Of a stretch of DNA of 64,000 nucleotides, positions 52,354-64,000 are shown in pieces. The position numbers and the translations under genes were made by a program. The first letter of the stretch is position 1. The number at the start of each line of letters is the position of its first letter. The stretch is from positions 10,576,118-10,640,117 of the forward strand of contig OX422185.1 in NCBI GenBank assembly GCA_949130485.1, read 5' to 3'. The notes beneath the pieces were generated by a model, which was not told the origin of the DNA, made no database searches, and saw nothing but the letters and a program-made list of their open reading frames with translations. The DNA comes from Agelas oroides (taxonomy: Eukaryota > Porifera > Demospongiae > Agelasida > Agelasidae).

Positions 52354-52593
52354 CTAGAAACCAAGGGCATTACATAAACAAAACAACAGCAGAAGAGAAT
52401 GCATGGTGCAATGAGAAGTTATAGAATTGGCATCTAAAAGCACTGAACATAGCCAATACTTGGTCCATTTTACTGCCTGATCCAAGATCATAATGCATTC
52501 TTCTGGTTTCATAGCGTTGTTGGAACAGACACTGTACCATGGTTTCCCCAACCCACTGTACATTTGCACTATGTACACCTTCCTGTCAGTCAT
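52354..52593 (-). CDS. Array unit 1 ORF (79 aa)
   Basis: The frame follows an acceptor CTTCCTTTCACAG by 19 nt and reads MTDRKVYIVQMYSGLGKPWY, then SVCSNNAMKPEECIMILDQA, then VKWTKYWLCSV. It is the longest-lived version of the frame found in every unit. Family unknown. It is probably one exon of a spliced gene. Confidence 0.4.
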   Translation of the reverse strand: MTDRKVYIVQMYSGLGKPWYSVCSNNAMKPEECIMILDQAVKWTKYWLCSVLLDANSITSHCTMHSLLLLFCLCNALGF

Positions 52594-53720
52594 GGTCAGA
52601 AAGGCTCACTTCCTGTGAAAGGAAGATTTGGTTGAATATTAATAGTCAAGCTGCCACATTCCTGTGAATAGTTACACATTGGGGCCATTCACTAATGTTT
52701 CTGGAAGGGCTGCATGCATGCATGCACTGTGAAAAGGGAATTGTAATTTCAACCAGCCATTTGCTATGTAAGTTTTAGGTGAATAAATATATTACATGTT
52801 AATTCTGTGAACAGATTGGTTAAGAATCCAAAAACACATTGCAGCTATCATCTTTCCACCTTTTCCTCCATGCCCAACATTTCCTCATCTACATCACATA
52901 GTATAGTATTCTTGATTGGCGACATGTTTGTTATTTTTTATTCAGATGAGTGAGTAAATGGCTGGCGTTGATGGCAAAAGGAATGCTGAGTTTTGCATTG
53001 TTAAAAGTATGACTGTCCATGCATGTAATATGTTACCTCACTTGTCACTCAGATAACAAATGGATAGTCCTAATGACAATTCCTTTCTTATATATAATTA
53101 TATATACACTCTCATATATGATTGACTGCAGCCACCATGTTACCCTAGCTGCTGCATTATTCCTCCTTGGAACTCAGCTAAAGGAAAAAGAATACACTTT
53201 AAGAGCAGGGAAAGAGTTACAAATGGTAGTAAATGGTAACTGCGATTAGGAGGTAGTCTGTTTCTTGTCATTCATCCCATCTGATTACTGACATGAACTT
53301 TCAGAGCACCTTTTCGAAGTGCTGGTAAGTTACGAGTATAGCCACGCATTGAATGACGTACACATAGCTTACCTAGCAGCGATCAGCTACTTAGATAAAC
53401 TAATCCAGCGTAGTCACACACTATCTAGGCCAAAGGCTACGCCCAGGGCTTGCTATAAACGAACGCTTGGCACTTTGACCTCAGAGTAATAATGCTGATT
53501 ATGCAACAGCTGTTGCGGTTAATTAACGGTGATGTAATATTATTGCTGCGCCAAGAGGGTTAATACTTTGGAAGGCACAAAAAAAAGGAAACTGTATATT
53601 CTCAAAAATTTCGTAGTGTAATAAATAATCAATGAGGAGGCCACTCCTAGAAAGCAAAGGCATTACATAAACAAAGCAACAGCAGAAGAGAATGCATGGT
53701 GCAATGACCTTTATGAGAAG

Positions 53721-53891
53721 TTAGCAACCATCTAAATCCACTGAACATAGCCAATACTTGGCCATTTTTACTGCCCGATCCAAGATCATAATCCCTTCTT
53801 CTGGTTTCATAGCGTTATTGGAACAGACACTGTACCATGGTTTCCTCAACCCACTGTACATTTGCACTATGTGCACCTTTCTGTCAGTCAT
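53721..53891 (-). CDS. Array unit 2 ORF (56 aa)
   Basis: Same frame as unit 1, MTDRKVHIVQMYSGLRKPWY, ending VDLDGC and TAA. Units 3, 4 and 5 have the same 56-codon form; unit 6 has lost the ATG (ATT). Confidence 0.35.
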   Translation of the reverse strand: MTDRKVHIVQMYSGLRKPWYSVCSNNAMKPEEGIMILDRAVKMAKYWLCSVDLDGC

Positions 53892-54567
53892 GGTCAGAAA
53901 GGCTCACTTCCTGTAAAAGGAAGATTTGGTTGGTTGAATATTAATAGTCAAGCTGCCATATTCCTGTGAATAGTTATGCATTAGGGCCATTCACTAATGT
54001 TTCTGGAAGGGCTGCATGCATGCATGCACTGTGAAAAGGGAATTGTCATTTCAACCAGCCATTTGCTATGTGAGTTTTTTTATAAGTGAATAAATATATT
54101 ACATGCATGGACAGTTAATTCTGTGAACGGATTGGTTAAGAATCCAAAAACACATTGCAGCAATCATCTTTCCACCTTTTCCTCCATGCCCAACACTTCC
54201 TCATCTACACCACATAGTATAGTTATTTTTGTATTCTTGATTGGCGACATGTTTGTTATTTTATATTCAGGTGAGTGAGTAAATGGCCGGTGTTGATGGC
54301 AAAAGGAATGCTGAGTTTTGCATTAAAAGTATGCCTTTATGAGAAGTTATCAAAAGTATGACTGTCCATGCATGTAATATGTTGCCTCACTTGTCACTCA
54401 GATAACAAATGGCAAGTCCTAATGACAATTTCTTTCTTTTATATAATTATATATACACTCACATGTAGGATTGACTGCAGCCACCAAGGTATCCTGCTGC
54501 ATTATTCCTCCTGGGAACTCACAGCTAAAGATACACTTTAAGAGCAGAGAAAGAGTTACAAATGGTA

Positions 54568-55442
54568 TTGTGCCATAGTGCGTGGGAAGATGAAAGGCGC
54601 CGGTGTGCCAATATATGCCATATGGCACTGCCCGCTAGGGCTTCCCAGTGCCATATGAGAATAGTGGCACACCGGCGTCTTTGATCTCCCACGCACTTAA
54701 TGAGATATTGGCACTGGGAATCCCTAGGTATACCTATGGTCAATTAGTAGCAACAGCTTTTTTCTGCATTGTTGGAAAAGAAATACAGTCAAAGTACAGA
54801 GAAAAAAACAAGACACAAAACTGAGTGTTCACTAAGAACATGTACAAACGTTCCAAGGGTCAACAGGACGCGATCGTTCGGTTTCAGCAACTCGGTACAT
54901 TCCACACAGCCCCGTACGTTTACACAGCCCTCACACAGCTCCGTAAGTTCACGCAGACTCGTGGCTATCCCCCGTGTGGCGTAGACGGTTCACACAGCCA
55001 TCGTAGTATCATTTATATATTTGCTATAGCAGTGATTCTCTGCAACGAATACGAATCCTTCGCTGTACACCTCCAACTCCAACTCTTTCTTGTTAGTGCC
55101 AGACCGCGTGTCTTCCGCAGTGGCCGCAGTGTAGCTACGCTTGTTTTCACAGCGCCTCCGAGCCGTAGTAGTAAAGTTGCTGTTTCTTTTGATCTGCTCT
55201 TTCGAGATTTAACGGAAATTTTCAGCATTACTCCCAGATCACTCCATCAACACGGGGGATAGCACACAAAGATCAGCATACCAGTCACCTTCAAAGAAAA
55301 AGTCAACGGAGAAACTCCTTCACAGCAACTCTTTCTTGGTCGATTGAAATTATGGCGCAACTTGGTTCACGTTCGTATTACACCGTGCACTGTTAGCACT
55401 CATACGTACATTCTTGTGCTCCTTCCGTATACTATGGCACAA
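54568..55442. mobile_element. TIR insertion in array unit 2 (875 bp)
   Basis: The ends are TTGTGCCATAGT and ACTATGGCACAA, a perfect 12-bp inverted repeat. A long hairpin (GTGCGTGGGAAGAT...GGTGTGCCA) lies at the left end. Other units read straight across the site, so this is an insertion. A CpG-rich interior has open frames on both strands (145 codons at 54825-55262) without any recognisable domain. A separate hairpin (TTAGTTATTGTATGG...) fills 55444-55503. Confidence 0.7.
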
Positions 55443-58400
55443 ATTAGTTATTGTATGGCTGCTCGTGCCTCACGGCACTCGCAACCATACAATAACTAAT
55501 ACGTAAATTGTAACTGTGATTAGGAGGTAGTATGTTTCTTGTCATTCATCCCATCTAATTACTGACACGAACTTTTAGAGCACCTTTTCGAAGTGCTGGT
55601 AAGTTACTAGTATCGCCACGCATTGAATGGCTTCAAACACGTACAAATAGCTTACCTAGCAGCAATCAGCTACTTACATAAACTAATCCAGCGTAGTCGC
55701 ACACTATCTAGGCCAAAGGGTATGCCCAGGGTTTGCTATAAACCAACGCTTGGCACTTTGACCTCAGAGTAATAATGCTGATTATGCAACAGCTGTTGCA
55801 GTTAATTAATGGTGACATAATATTACTGCTGCACCATGAGGATTAATACTTTGGAAGGTCCCCCCCAAAAAAAGAAAACTGTATATATTCTCAAAGAATT
55901 CGTAGTGTAATAAATAATCGATGAGGAGGCCACTCCTAGAAAGCAAAGCATAAACAAAGCAACAGCAGAAGAGAATGCATGGTGCAATGACCTTTATGAG
56001 AAGTTAGCAACCATCTAAATCCACTGAACATAGCCAATACTTGGCCATTTTTACTGCCCAATCCAAGATCATAATCCCTTCTTCTGGTTTCATAGCGTTG
56101 TTGGAACAGACACTGTACCATGGTTTCCCCAACCCACTGTACATTTGCACTATGTGCACCTTCCTGTCAGTCATGGTCAGAAAGGCTCACTTCCTTTAAA
56201 AGGAAGATTTAATTGGTTAAATACAAATAGTCAAGCTGCCACATTCCTGCGAATAGTTACACATTGGCGCCATTCACTAATGTTTCTGGAAGGGCTGCAT
56301 GCATGCATGCACTGTGAAAAGGGAATTGTCATTTCAACCAGCCATTTGCTATCTGAGTTTTAGGTGAATGAACATATTACATGCACGGACAGTTAATTCT
56401 GTGAACAGGTTGGTTAAGAATCCAAAAACACATTGCAGCAATCACCTTTCCACGTACCTTTTCCTCCATGCCCAACATTTCCTCATCTACATCACATAGT
56501 TTTGGTCTTCTTGATTGGCAACATGTTTGTTATTATTTATTCAGATGAGTGAGTAAATGGCCGGCGTTGATGGCAAAAGGAATGCTGAGTTGTGTATTGT
56601 TAACTTTATGAGAAGTTATCAAAAGTATAACTGTCCATGCATGTAATATGTTGCCTCACTTGTCACTCAGATAACAAATGGATAGTCCTAATGACAATTC
56701 CTTTCTTTTATACAATTATATATGTATGATTGATGGCAGCCACCAAGGTACCCTGCTGCATTATTCCTCCTGGGAACTCACAGCTAAAGGAAAAAGAATA
56801 CACTTTAAGAGCAGAGAAAGAGTTACAAATGGTAGTAAATGGTAACTGTGATTAGGAGGTAGTCTGTTTCTTGTCATTCATCCCATCTAATTACTGACAC
56901 GAACTTTTAGAGCACCTTTTCGAAGTGCTGGTAAGTTACTAGTATTGCCACACATTGAATGGCTTCAAACACGTACAAATAGCTTACCTAGCAGCAATCA
57001 GCTACTTACATAAACTAATCCAGCGTAGTCGCACACTATCTAGGCCAAAGGGTATGCCCAGGGCTTGCTATAAACCAACGCTTGGCACTTTGACCTCAGA
57101 GTAATAATGCTGATTATGCAACAGCTGTTGCAGTTAATTAATGGTGACATAATATTACTGCTGCACCAAGAGAATTAATACTTTGGAAGGCCCCCCCCCC
57201 AAAAAAAGAAAGCTGTATATTCTCAAAGAATTCGTAGTGTAATAAATAATCAGTGAGGAGGCCACTCCTAGAAAGCAAAGGCATTACATAAACAAAGCAA
57301 CAGCAGACGAGAATGCATGGTGCAATGACCTTTATGAGAAGTTAGCAACCATCTAAATCCACTGAACATAGCCAATACTTGGCCATTTTTACTGCCCAAT
57401 CCAAGATCATAATCCCTTCTTCTGGTTTCATAGCGTTGTTGGAACAGACACTGTACCATGGTTTCCCCAACCCACTGTACATTTGCACTATGTATACCTT
57501 CCTGTCAGTCATGGTCAGAAAGGCTCACTTCCTGTAAAAGGAAGATTTGATTGGTTGAATATTAATAGTCAAGCTGCCATATTCCTGTGAATTGTTACGC
57601 ATTGGCGCCATTCACTAATGTTTCTGGAAGGGCTGCATGCATGCATGCACTGTGAAAAGGGAATTGTCATTTCAACCAGCCATTTGCTATCTGAGTTTTA
57701 GGTGAATGAACATATTACATGCATGGACAGTTAATTCTGTGAACGGATTGGTTAAGAATCCAAACACACATTGCAGCAATCACCTTTCCACCTTTTCCTC
57801 CATGCCCAACATTTCCTCATCTACATCACATAGTTTTGGTCTTCTTGATTGGCGACATGTTTGTTATTTTTTATTCAGATGAGTGAGTAAATGGCTGGCA
57901 TTGATGGCAAAAGGAATGCTGAGTTTTGCATTGTTAAAAGTATGCCTTTGTGAGAAGTTATCAAAAGCATAACTGTCCATGCATGTAATATGTTGCCTCA
58001 CTTGTCACTCAGATAACAAATGGATAGTCCTAATGACAATTCCTTTCTTTTATATAATTATATATACACTCACATGTATGATTGACTGCAGCCACCAAGG
58101 TACCCTGCTCCAATACTCCTCCTGGGAACTCACAGCTAAAGGAAAAAGAATTCACTTTAAGAGCAGAGAAAGAGTTACAAATGGTAGTAAATTGTAACTG
58201 TGATTAGGAGGTAGTCTGTTTCTTGTCAATCATCCCATCTAATTACTGACACGAACTTTTAGAGCACCTTTTCGAAGTGCTGGTAAGTTACTAGTATCGC
58301 CACGCATTGAATGACGTACAAACACATACAAATAGCTTACCTAGCAGCAATCAGCTACTTACATAAACTAATCCAGCGTAGTCGCACACTATCTAGGCCA

Positions 58401-60867
58401 AAGGGTATGCCCAGGGCTTGCTATAAACCAACGCTTGGCACTTTGACCTCAGAGTAATAATGCTGATTATGCAACAGCTGTTGCAGTTAATTAATGGTGA
58501 CATAATATTACTGCTGCACCAAGAGAATTAATACTTTGGAAGGCCCCCCCCCCAAAAAAAAGAAAGCTGTATATTCTCAAAGAATTCGTAGTGTAATAAA
58601 TAATCAGTGAGGAGGCCACTCCTAGAAAGCAAAGGCATTACATAAACAAAGCAACAGCAGACGAGAATGCATGGTGCAATGACCTTTATGAGAAGTTAGC
58701 AACCATCTAAATCCACTGAACATAGCCAATACTTGGCCATTTTTACTGCCCAATCCAAGATCATAATCCCTTCTTCTGGTTTCATAGCGTTGTTGGAACA
58801 GACACTGTACCATGGTTTCCCCAACCCACTGTACATTTGCACTATGTATACCTTCCTGTCAGTCATGGTCAGAAAGGCTCACTTCCTGTAAAAGGAAGAT
58901 TTGATTGGTTGAATATTAATAGTCAAGCTGCCATATTCCTGTGAATTGTTACGCATTGGCGCCATTCACTAATGTTTCTGGAAGGGCTGCATGCATGCAT
59001 GCACTGTGAAAAGGGAATTGTCATTTCAACCAGCCATTTGCTATCTGAGTTTTAGGTGAATGAACATATTACATGCATGGACAGTTAATTCTGTGAACGG
59101 ATTGGTTAAGAATCCAAACACACATTGCAGCAATCACCTTTCCACCTTTTCCTCCATGCCCAACATTTCCTCATCTACATCACATAGTTTTGGTCTTCTT
59201 GATTGGCGACATGTTTGTTATTTTTTATTCAGATGAGTGAGTAAATGGCTGGCATTGATGGCAAAAGGAATGCTGAGTTTTGCATTGTTAAAAGTATGCC
59301 TTTGTGAGAAGTTATCAAAAGCATAACTGTCCATGCATGTAATATGTTGCCTCACTTGTCACTCAGATAACAAATGGATAGTCCTAATGACAATTCCTTT
59401 CTTTTATATAATTATATATACACTCACATGTATGATTGACTGCAGCCACCAAGGTACCCTGCTCCAATACTCCTCCTGGGAACTCACAGCTAAAGGAAAA
59501 AGAATTCACTTTAAGAGCAGAGAAAGAGTTACAAATGGTAGTAAATTGTAACTGTGATTAGGAGGTAGTCTGTTTCTTGTCAATCATCCCATCTAATTAC
59601 TGACACGAACTTTTAGAGCACCTTTTCGAAGTGCTGGTAAATTACTAGTATCGCCACGCATTGAATGACGTACAAACACATACAAATAGCTTACCTAGCA
59701 GCAATCAGCTACTTACATAAACTAATCCAGCGTGGTCACACACTATCTAGGCCAAAGGCTATGCCCAGGGCTTGCTATAAACCAACGCTTGGCACTTTGA
59801 CCTCAGAGTAATAATGCTGATTATGCAACAGCTGTTGCAGTTAATTAATGGTGACATAATATTACTGCTGCACCATGAGGATTAATACTTTGGAAGGTCC
59901 CCCCCAAAAAAGAAAGCTGTATATTCTCAAAGAATTCGTAGTGTAATAAATAATCAATGAGAAGGCCACTCCTAGAAAGCAAAGGGATTACATAAACAAA
60001 GCAACAGCAGAAGAGAATGCATGGTGCAATGACCTTTATGAGAAGTTAGCAACCATCTAAATCCACTGAACATAGCCAATACTTGGCCATTTTTACTGCC
60101 TGATCCAAGATCATAATGCAGTCTTCTGGTTTCATAGCATTGTTGGAACAGACACTGTACCATGGTTTCCTCAACCCACTGTACATTTGCACTATGTACA
60201 CCTTCCTGTCAGTAATGGTCAGAAAGGCTCACTTCCTGTAAAAGGAAGATTTGATTGGTTGAATATTAATAGTCAAGCTGCCATATTCCTGTGAATTGTT
60301 ACGCATTGGCGCCATTCACTAATGTTTCTGGAAGGGCTGCATGCATGCATGCACTGTGAAAAGGGAATTGTCATTTCAACCAGCCATTTGCTATCTGAGT
60401 TTTAGGTGAATGAACATATTACATGCATGGACAGTTAATTCTGTGAACAGGTTGGTTAAGAATCCAAAAACACATTGCAGCAATCACCTTTCCACCTTTT
60501 CCTCCATGCCCAACATTTCCTCATCTACATCACATAGTTTTGGTCTTCTTGATTGGCGACATGTTTGTTATTTTTTATTCAGATGAGTGAGTAAATGGCA
60601 GGTGTTGATGGCAAAAGGAATGCTGAGTTTTGCATTGTTAAAAGTATGACACTATCTAGGCCAGGGCTTGCTATAAACCAACGCTTGGCACTTTGACCTC
60701 AGAGTAATAATGCTGATTATGCAACAGCTGTTGTGGTTAATTAATGGTGACGTAATATGACTGCTGCACCAAGAGGGTTAATACTTTGGAAGGCACAAGA
60801 AAAAAAAGCAAGCTGTATATTCTCAAAAAATTCGTAGTGTAATAAATAATCAGTGAGGAGGCCACTC

Positions 60868-61122
60868 CTAGAAAGCAAAGGCATTGCATAAACAAAGCAA
60901 CAGCAGAAGAGAATGCATGGTGCAATGACCTTTATGAGAAGTTAGCAACCATGCATCTAAACGCACTGAACATAGCCAATACTTGGCCATCTTTACTGCC
61001 CAATCCAAGATCATAATGCATTCTTCTGGTTTCATAGCATTGTAAATGTTGGAACAGACACTGTACCATGGTTTCCCCAACCCACTGTACATTTGCGCTA
61101 TGTACACCTTCCTGTCAGTCAT
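60868..61122 (-). CDS. Array unit 7 ORF (84 aa)
   Basis: MTDRKVYIAQMYSGLGKPWY, with a three-codon insertion (IYN) relative to the others, and open to the end of the frame (LCLCNAFAF). It follows the same acceptor. In-frame indel and mostly conservative changes suggest some past coding constraint. Confidence 0.4.
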   Translation of the reverse strand: MTDRKVYIAQMYSGLGKPWYSVCSNIYNAMKPEECIMILDWAVKMAKYWLCSVRLDAWLLTSHKGHCTMHSLLLLLCLCNAFAF

Positions 61123-61874
61123 GGTCAGAAAGGCTCACTTCCTCTGAAAGGAAGATTTGATTGGTTGAATATTAATAGTCAGGCTGCCACATTCCTGTGA
61201 ATAGTTACGCATTGGGGCCGTTCACTAATGTTTCTGGAAGGGCTGCATGCATGCATGAACTGTGAAAAGGGAATTGTCATTTCAACCAGCCATTTGCTAT
61301 CTGAGTTTTAGGTGAATGAACATATTACATGCATGGACAGTTAATTCTGTGGACAGGTTGGTTAAGAATCCAAACACACATTGCAGCAATCACCTTTCCA
61401 CCTTTTCCTCCATGCCCAACATTTCCTCGTCTACACCACATAGTATAGTTATTTTGGTCTTCTTGATTGGCGACATGTTTGTTATTTTTTATTCAGATGA
61501 GTGAGTAAATGGCCGGCGTTGATGGCAAAAGGAATGCTGAGTTTTGCATTGTTAAAAGTATGACTTTGTGAGAAGTTAGCAAAAGCATAACTGTCCATGC
61601 ATGTAATATGTTGCCTCACTTGTCACTCAGATATCAAATGGCGAGTCCTAATGACAATTCCTTTCTTTTATATGTACACTCTCATGTATGATTGACTGCA
61701 GTCACCAAGTTATCCTGCTACATTATTCCTCCTGGGAACTTACAGCTAAAGAATACACTTTAAGAGCAGGGAAAGAGTTACAAATGGTAGTAAATGGTAA
61801 CTGTGATTAGGAGGTAGTCTGTTTCTTGTCATTCATCCCATCTAATTACTGACACAAACTTTTATAGCTCTTTA

Positions 61875-62335
61875 CTGTGCAGTTTATTTATGGTGTCTAA
61901 GTATTCATATTTCAGTATGCACTGTGTGCTCTGTTAACTGTTCAATCTAGAAGTGTTCAACACTGAAAACAACTGAAGTCAAGCTATTACATATTTTAAG
62001 AAGTTATGAGATGACCAAAATCAACAGACATGCAATTTTTCTCAGATACAAAGAAAGCAGTTAAAGCTACCATTTTATGCTAACCCTGGGCAAAAGTTTT
62101 GTGTTAGTCTTGGTAATTTAGTCTAGCAAACCAGACCCACTTCTTCTAAAAAGGGAAGGGTCTTATGAACTGTGTATACAAGTGTGTGTCACTGAAAAGC
62201 AATTAACTAATCAGATTTCACATAACACACTCTTACCTGCTGCAAAGTTACTTTCATACCCAGTCCCTTCCCAGCAAGTAAAAAGAGGGCCTGGTGTTCC
62301 GAGCAGCTGCATGGGGTGGAGCCTACTGAATAGAT
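61875..62335. other. No gene seen
   Basis: AT-rich sequence. A decayed TAG...CTA-type element may lie at 62120-62300 (GTCTAGCAAACCAGACCC ... GGGCCTGGTGTTCC). Confidence 0.35.
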
Positions 62336-62339
62336 AATG

Positions 62340-62573
62340 TGTGGCAGTCCCGGATAGAAATCGAATATTATTCCATCGCGTATTTCGAGCGCATCACCAA
62401 GTTCCGCTAAGGGCGGGGCTCATACGCGCTATGTAAACGCATGAACGTTTACGAAGCGCGCGTATGAGCTCCGCCCCTAGCGGAAGCTCAGCGCTACAGC
62501 GCGTCAAACTCCGTGATGCGCTCGAAATACGCGACGGAATAATATTCGATTCAGTCTATTCGGGACTGCCACA
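62340..62573. mobile_element. 234-bp foldback palindrome
   Basis: TGTGGCAGTCCCG at the left and CGGGACTGCCACA at the right are exact inverses. The complementarity continues inward through TCGAATATTATTCC, CGCGTATTTCGAGCGCATCAC and CCGCTAAGGGCGGGGCTCAT. The whole element is its own reverse complement apart from small loops. It is GC-rich against an AT-rich background. Confidence 0.85.
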
Positions 62574-62579
62574 TGTCTT

Positions 62580-63390
62580 AATTGTGGATTTGAGCTCAGT
62601 CTGCTGCATGATATGTACAAAAGTTCGAGAAGGCTGTGAAGTTTCTTGGGACAGCCATGAACAAGTTGCAGCTGTGAGATGTTTATTTTTTGGGGGGGGG
62701 AGGGTTTGTTTGTTTTGTTTTTGGTACGTCCAATTCAGTTACATCATGTACACATAATTCAGCATTCTGGAATCTGATTCAAGATCTAAAATCAAAGAGT
62801 GACCCTGTCCATGTCACAAGAAAACTGGTTGCTCAGATCGTCAGACCCTTTTAATAGTAGAGCTCTGGGCAAAAGACTATAATTTGCAAAGTGTGCATGC
62901 TCCCTAAGCTCAAGCATTACAGTTCCTACCGCAGTGGAAAGGTGTCTAGCTCTTTGTCACTGTTGTCAAAAGTGTATATTGCTAATCAAACTGTGGTGTA
63001 ATGTGTCCTGTGACAAAGTACTGCAATGTGATAAACAATTTGGATTCCACTATACAGTATGTGCATGCACTTCACCAGCTTACCCTTTTCATTTCTTGTC
63101 GTCTGGCTCAAGAGACTGGAGGTAATTATGGACCCGTTTCTTAGCAGATTACAGGAATTGCCTTATACTGTACCTTGACTTATGTCTACAGAACCATTAT
63201 GTCTAATTCTTTGAGACATGGTATTTCTTTCCACTATTTACTTCAAACTATTTGCTTACCAACTAGTTACTATAGTTACCATGCAGTTCAGCCCTTGTCT
63301 TGTCTTACTTTGAGCGTTAGCCTTGATAAAAGATTAGCCCGTGATGCGCATGCGCACAACTGTGCTTTTCAAAGTCTAAGTTGGAAGTGG
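62580..63390. other. No gene seen
   Basis: A G run (62691-62702) and several short open frames without domain or splice support. Confidence 0.4.
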
Positions 63391-63394
63391 GCCA

Positions 63395-63580
63395 AACCTA
63401 TACCTAGGTTCCAAACAACCATGGAAACCTTCGTTTGTCTCTTATTTCACTCCGTAGAGTTTCGTTTGACCTCCCTGACACTTTAATCTGTGGAAAAAAG
63501 CTTTGTATAAATTGACATCACGTGAAGTTATTCTATTTCAGAGTTTGAGGCTAATTGCATCCTATATTAATCTCGCGTGT
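63395..63580. repeat. Dispersed repeat, inverted partner of 34869-35075
   Basis: Shares CTGTGGAAAAAAGCTTT, AAATTGACATCACGTGAAG and CCTTCGTTTGTC with the reverse complement of that segment. Confidence 0.65.
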
Positions 63581-63686
63581 ATTCGGTTAAAATTTATGCA
63601 TATAAAGAATTCTGCGTCTAAAATTTGTGCATATTGTCCTTTTTGCTGATTTTATTGTTTTCAACCTACGTACTTACTTGCTAAGG

Positions 63687-63759
63687 ATGTCGCATTCATT
63701 GGTGGTGCTCCTGTTGCTGACCTCAGGTCTGGCTCAGTTCCGACCTGCTTTGGGGCAAT
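63687..63759 (+). CDS. First coding exon with signal peptide; gene runs off the window
   Basis: ATG at 63687 gives MSHSLVVLLLLTSGLAQFRP and ALGQ, then a GTAAGT donor in phase 1. The hydrophobic core and Ala-Gln cleavage-like site are those of a secretory signal peptide. The rest of the gene is beyond 64000, so only a secreted or membrane protein can be claimed. Confidence 0.55.
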
Positions 63760-64000
63760 GTAAGTTGTCCGTCCACTAGCTAGCTACAACTAACTTAATA
63801 ATAATTTGTCAGCGTACATTACAGAGTGCCATTGGCTACAAAGTAGAGATGTGAGAAGAGAGCATTGTACACTTAGACTCCGACGTCGCGCGGCTATAGT
63901 AGCTTTCTGTGGGAGGCCAGTTGCCGGTGGCTAACGGGCGAACCACTAAAATACTCCATTAATTACGTTCTAGCGCCACACTTGCAACGGCGATCCATTT

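Larger units (their letters stand above)
52285..61868. repeat. Tandem array of seven ~1.35-kb units
   Basis: The landmark GTAGTGTAATAAATAAT starts at 52310, 53613, 55902, 57234, 58588, 59938 and 60834. Spacings are 1303, 2289, 1332, 1354, 1350 and 896 bp. The 2289-bp spacing holds an ~875-bp insertion plus a hairpin; the 896-bp spacing reflects a deletion near 60647. Units 4 and 5 are almost identical. Each unit has a short minus-strand coding-like frame after a splice acceptor, an AT-rich TATATAATTATATA block, GCATGCATGCATGCA, and a TATAAA near the CTTGGCACTTTGACC motif. It could be a tandem gene family, or a satellite built from one transposed exon. Confidence 0.9.

Noticed and set aside
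53280..53335. 20-nt microexon between TTTCAG and GTAAGT in the array units
   Set aside because: The sequence is a small hairpin (AGCAC...GTGCT) and no flanking exons could be joined to it.
54825..55262. 145-codon plus-strand frame in the array insertion
   Set aside because: CpG-rich sequence with low stop density; a frame is open on the opposite strand too, and no domain is visible in either.
57268..57459. 63-codon minus-strand frame found in several array units
   Set aside because: It is a shifted frame overlapping the MTDRKV frame. The latter has an acceptor just upstream and better conservation, so I kept that one.
1..64000. CRISPR arrays, phage or bacterial operons, integrated viral genes
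   Set aside because: None seen: no regularly spaced short repeats with unique spacers, no dense same-strand gene runs, and no recognisable viral polymerase, capsid or integrase frames.

Overview
The window looks like an animal nuclear genome, most likely a sponge (demosponge) or another early-branching invertebrate. Genes are intron-rich with good GT/AG splice sites, the DNA is AT-rich, and short non-autonomous DNA transposons are everywhere. Gene content fits this: a DEATH-NACHT-LRR (NLR) immune receptor, a RecQ-like helicase relic of a type often multiplied in sponges and cnidarians, and lineage-restricted membrane proteins. Species assignment is inference. No bacterial, viral or CRISPR architecture was seen.

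Layout. 1-4.9 kb: a TTAA-flanked DNA transposon (524-1468), a CpG-richer stretch and one copy of a dispersed repeat called family A here. 4.9-5.6 kb: a decayed RecQ-like helicase. 6.4-7.2 kb: an intact single-exon PB1-domain/coiled-coil gene on the minus strand with two perfect heat-shock elements upstream. 7.9-8.8 kb: a PHD-finger ORF probably from a retroelement, low-complexity repeats, and a broken two-exon coding fragment. 9.6-24.1 kb, minus strand: one NLR gene that I rebuilt from eight exons whose phases all agree (777 codons including the stop). Its order is N-terminal hydrophobic leader plus 2A-like D-V-E-L-N-P-G-P motif, DEATH domain, linker, NACHT, LRR exons of 84 nt, and C-terminus. 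Its introns are packed with MITEs and inverted repeats.

24-30 kb: microsatellites and a 960-bp TIR transposon with a perfect 9-bp target duplication. 30-38 kb, minus strand: a gene encoding a secreted-type N-terminal ectodomain and either a multi-pass membrane body or, by an alternative 3' exon, a short single-pass form. Partial duplicates lie on both sides (30.1-30.5 kb and 42.4-42.6 kb). Two elements with TAG...CTA ends and 9-bp duplications (33015-33760, 34097-34695) sit in its introns. 39-42 kb: hAT-like MITEs and tRNA-derived SINE-like sequences. 45.7-50.4 kb: scattered plus-strand candidate exons of unidentified gene(s), one minus-strand exon and family A copy 3.

52.3-61.9 kb: a tandem array of seven ~1.35-kb units, each with a conserved short minus-strand ORF behind a splice acceptor; one unit carries an 875-bp TIR insertion and one a ~450-bp deletion. 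62.3-62.6 kb: a 234-bp near-perfect palindrome. The last kilobase holds a probable first exon with a signal peptide (63687-63759).

The most interesting object is the NLR with an N-terminal 2A-like leader. In sea urchin NLRs such a leader has been reported to act both as a signal sequence and as a ribosome-skipping element, so that one mRNA yields an exported and a cytosolic receptor. The arrangement here suggests the same strategy, with the first exon lying 2.7 kb from the DEATH exon.
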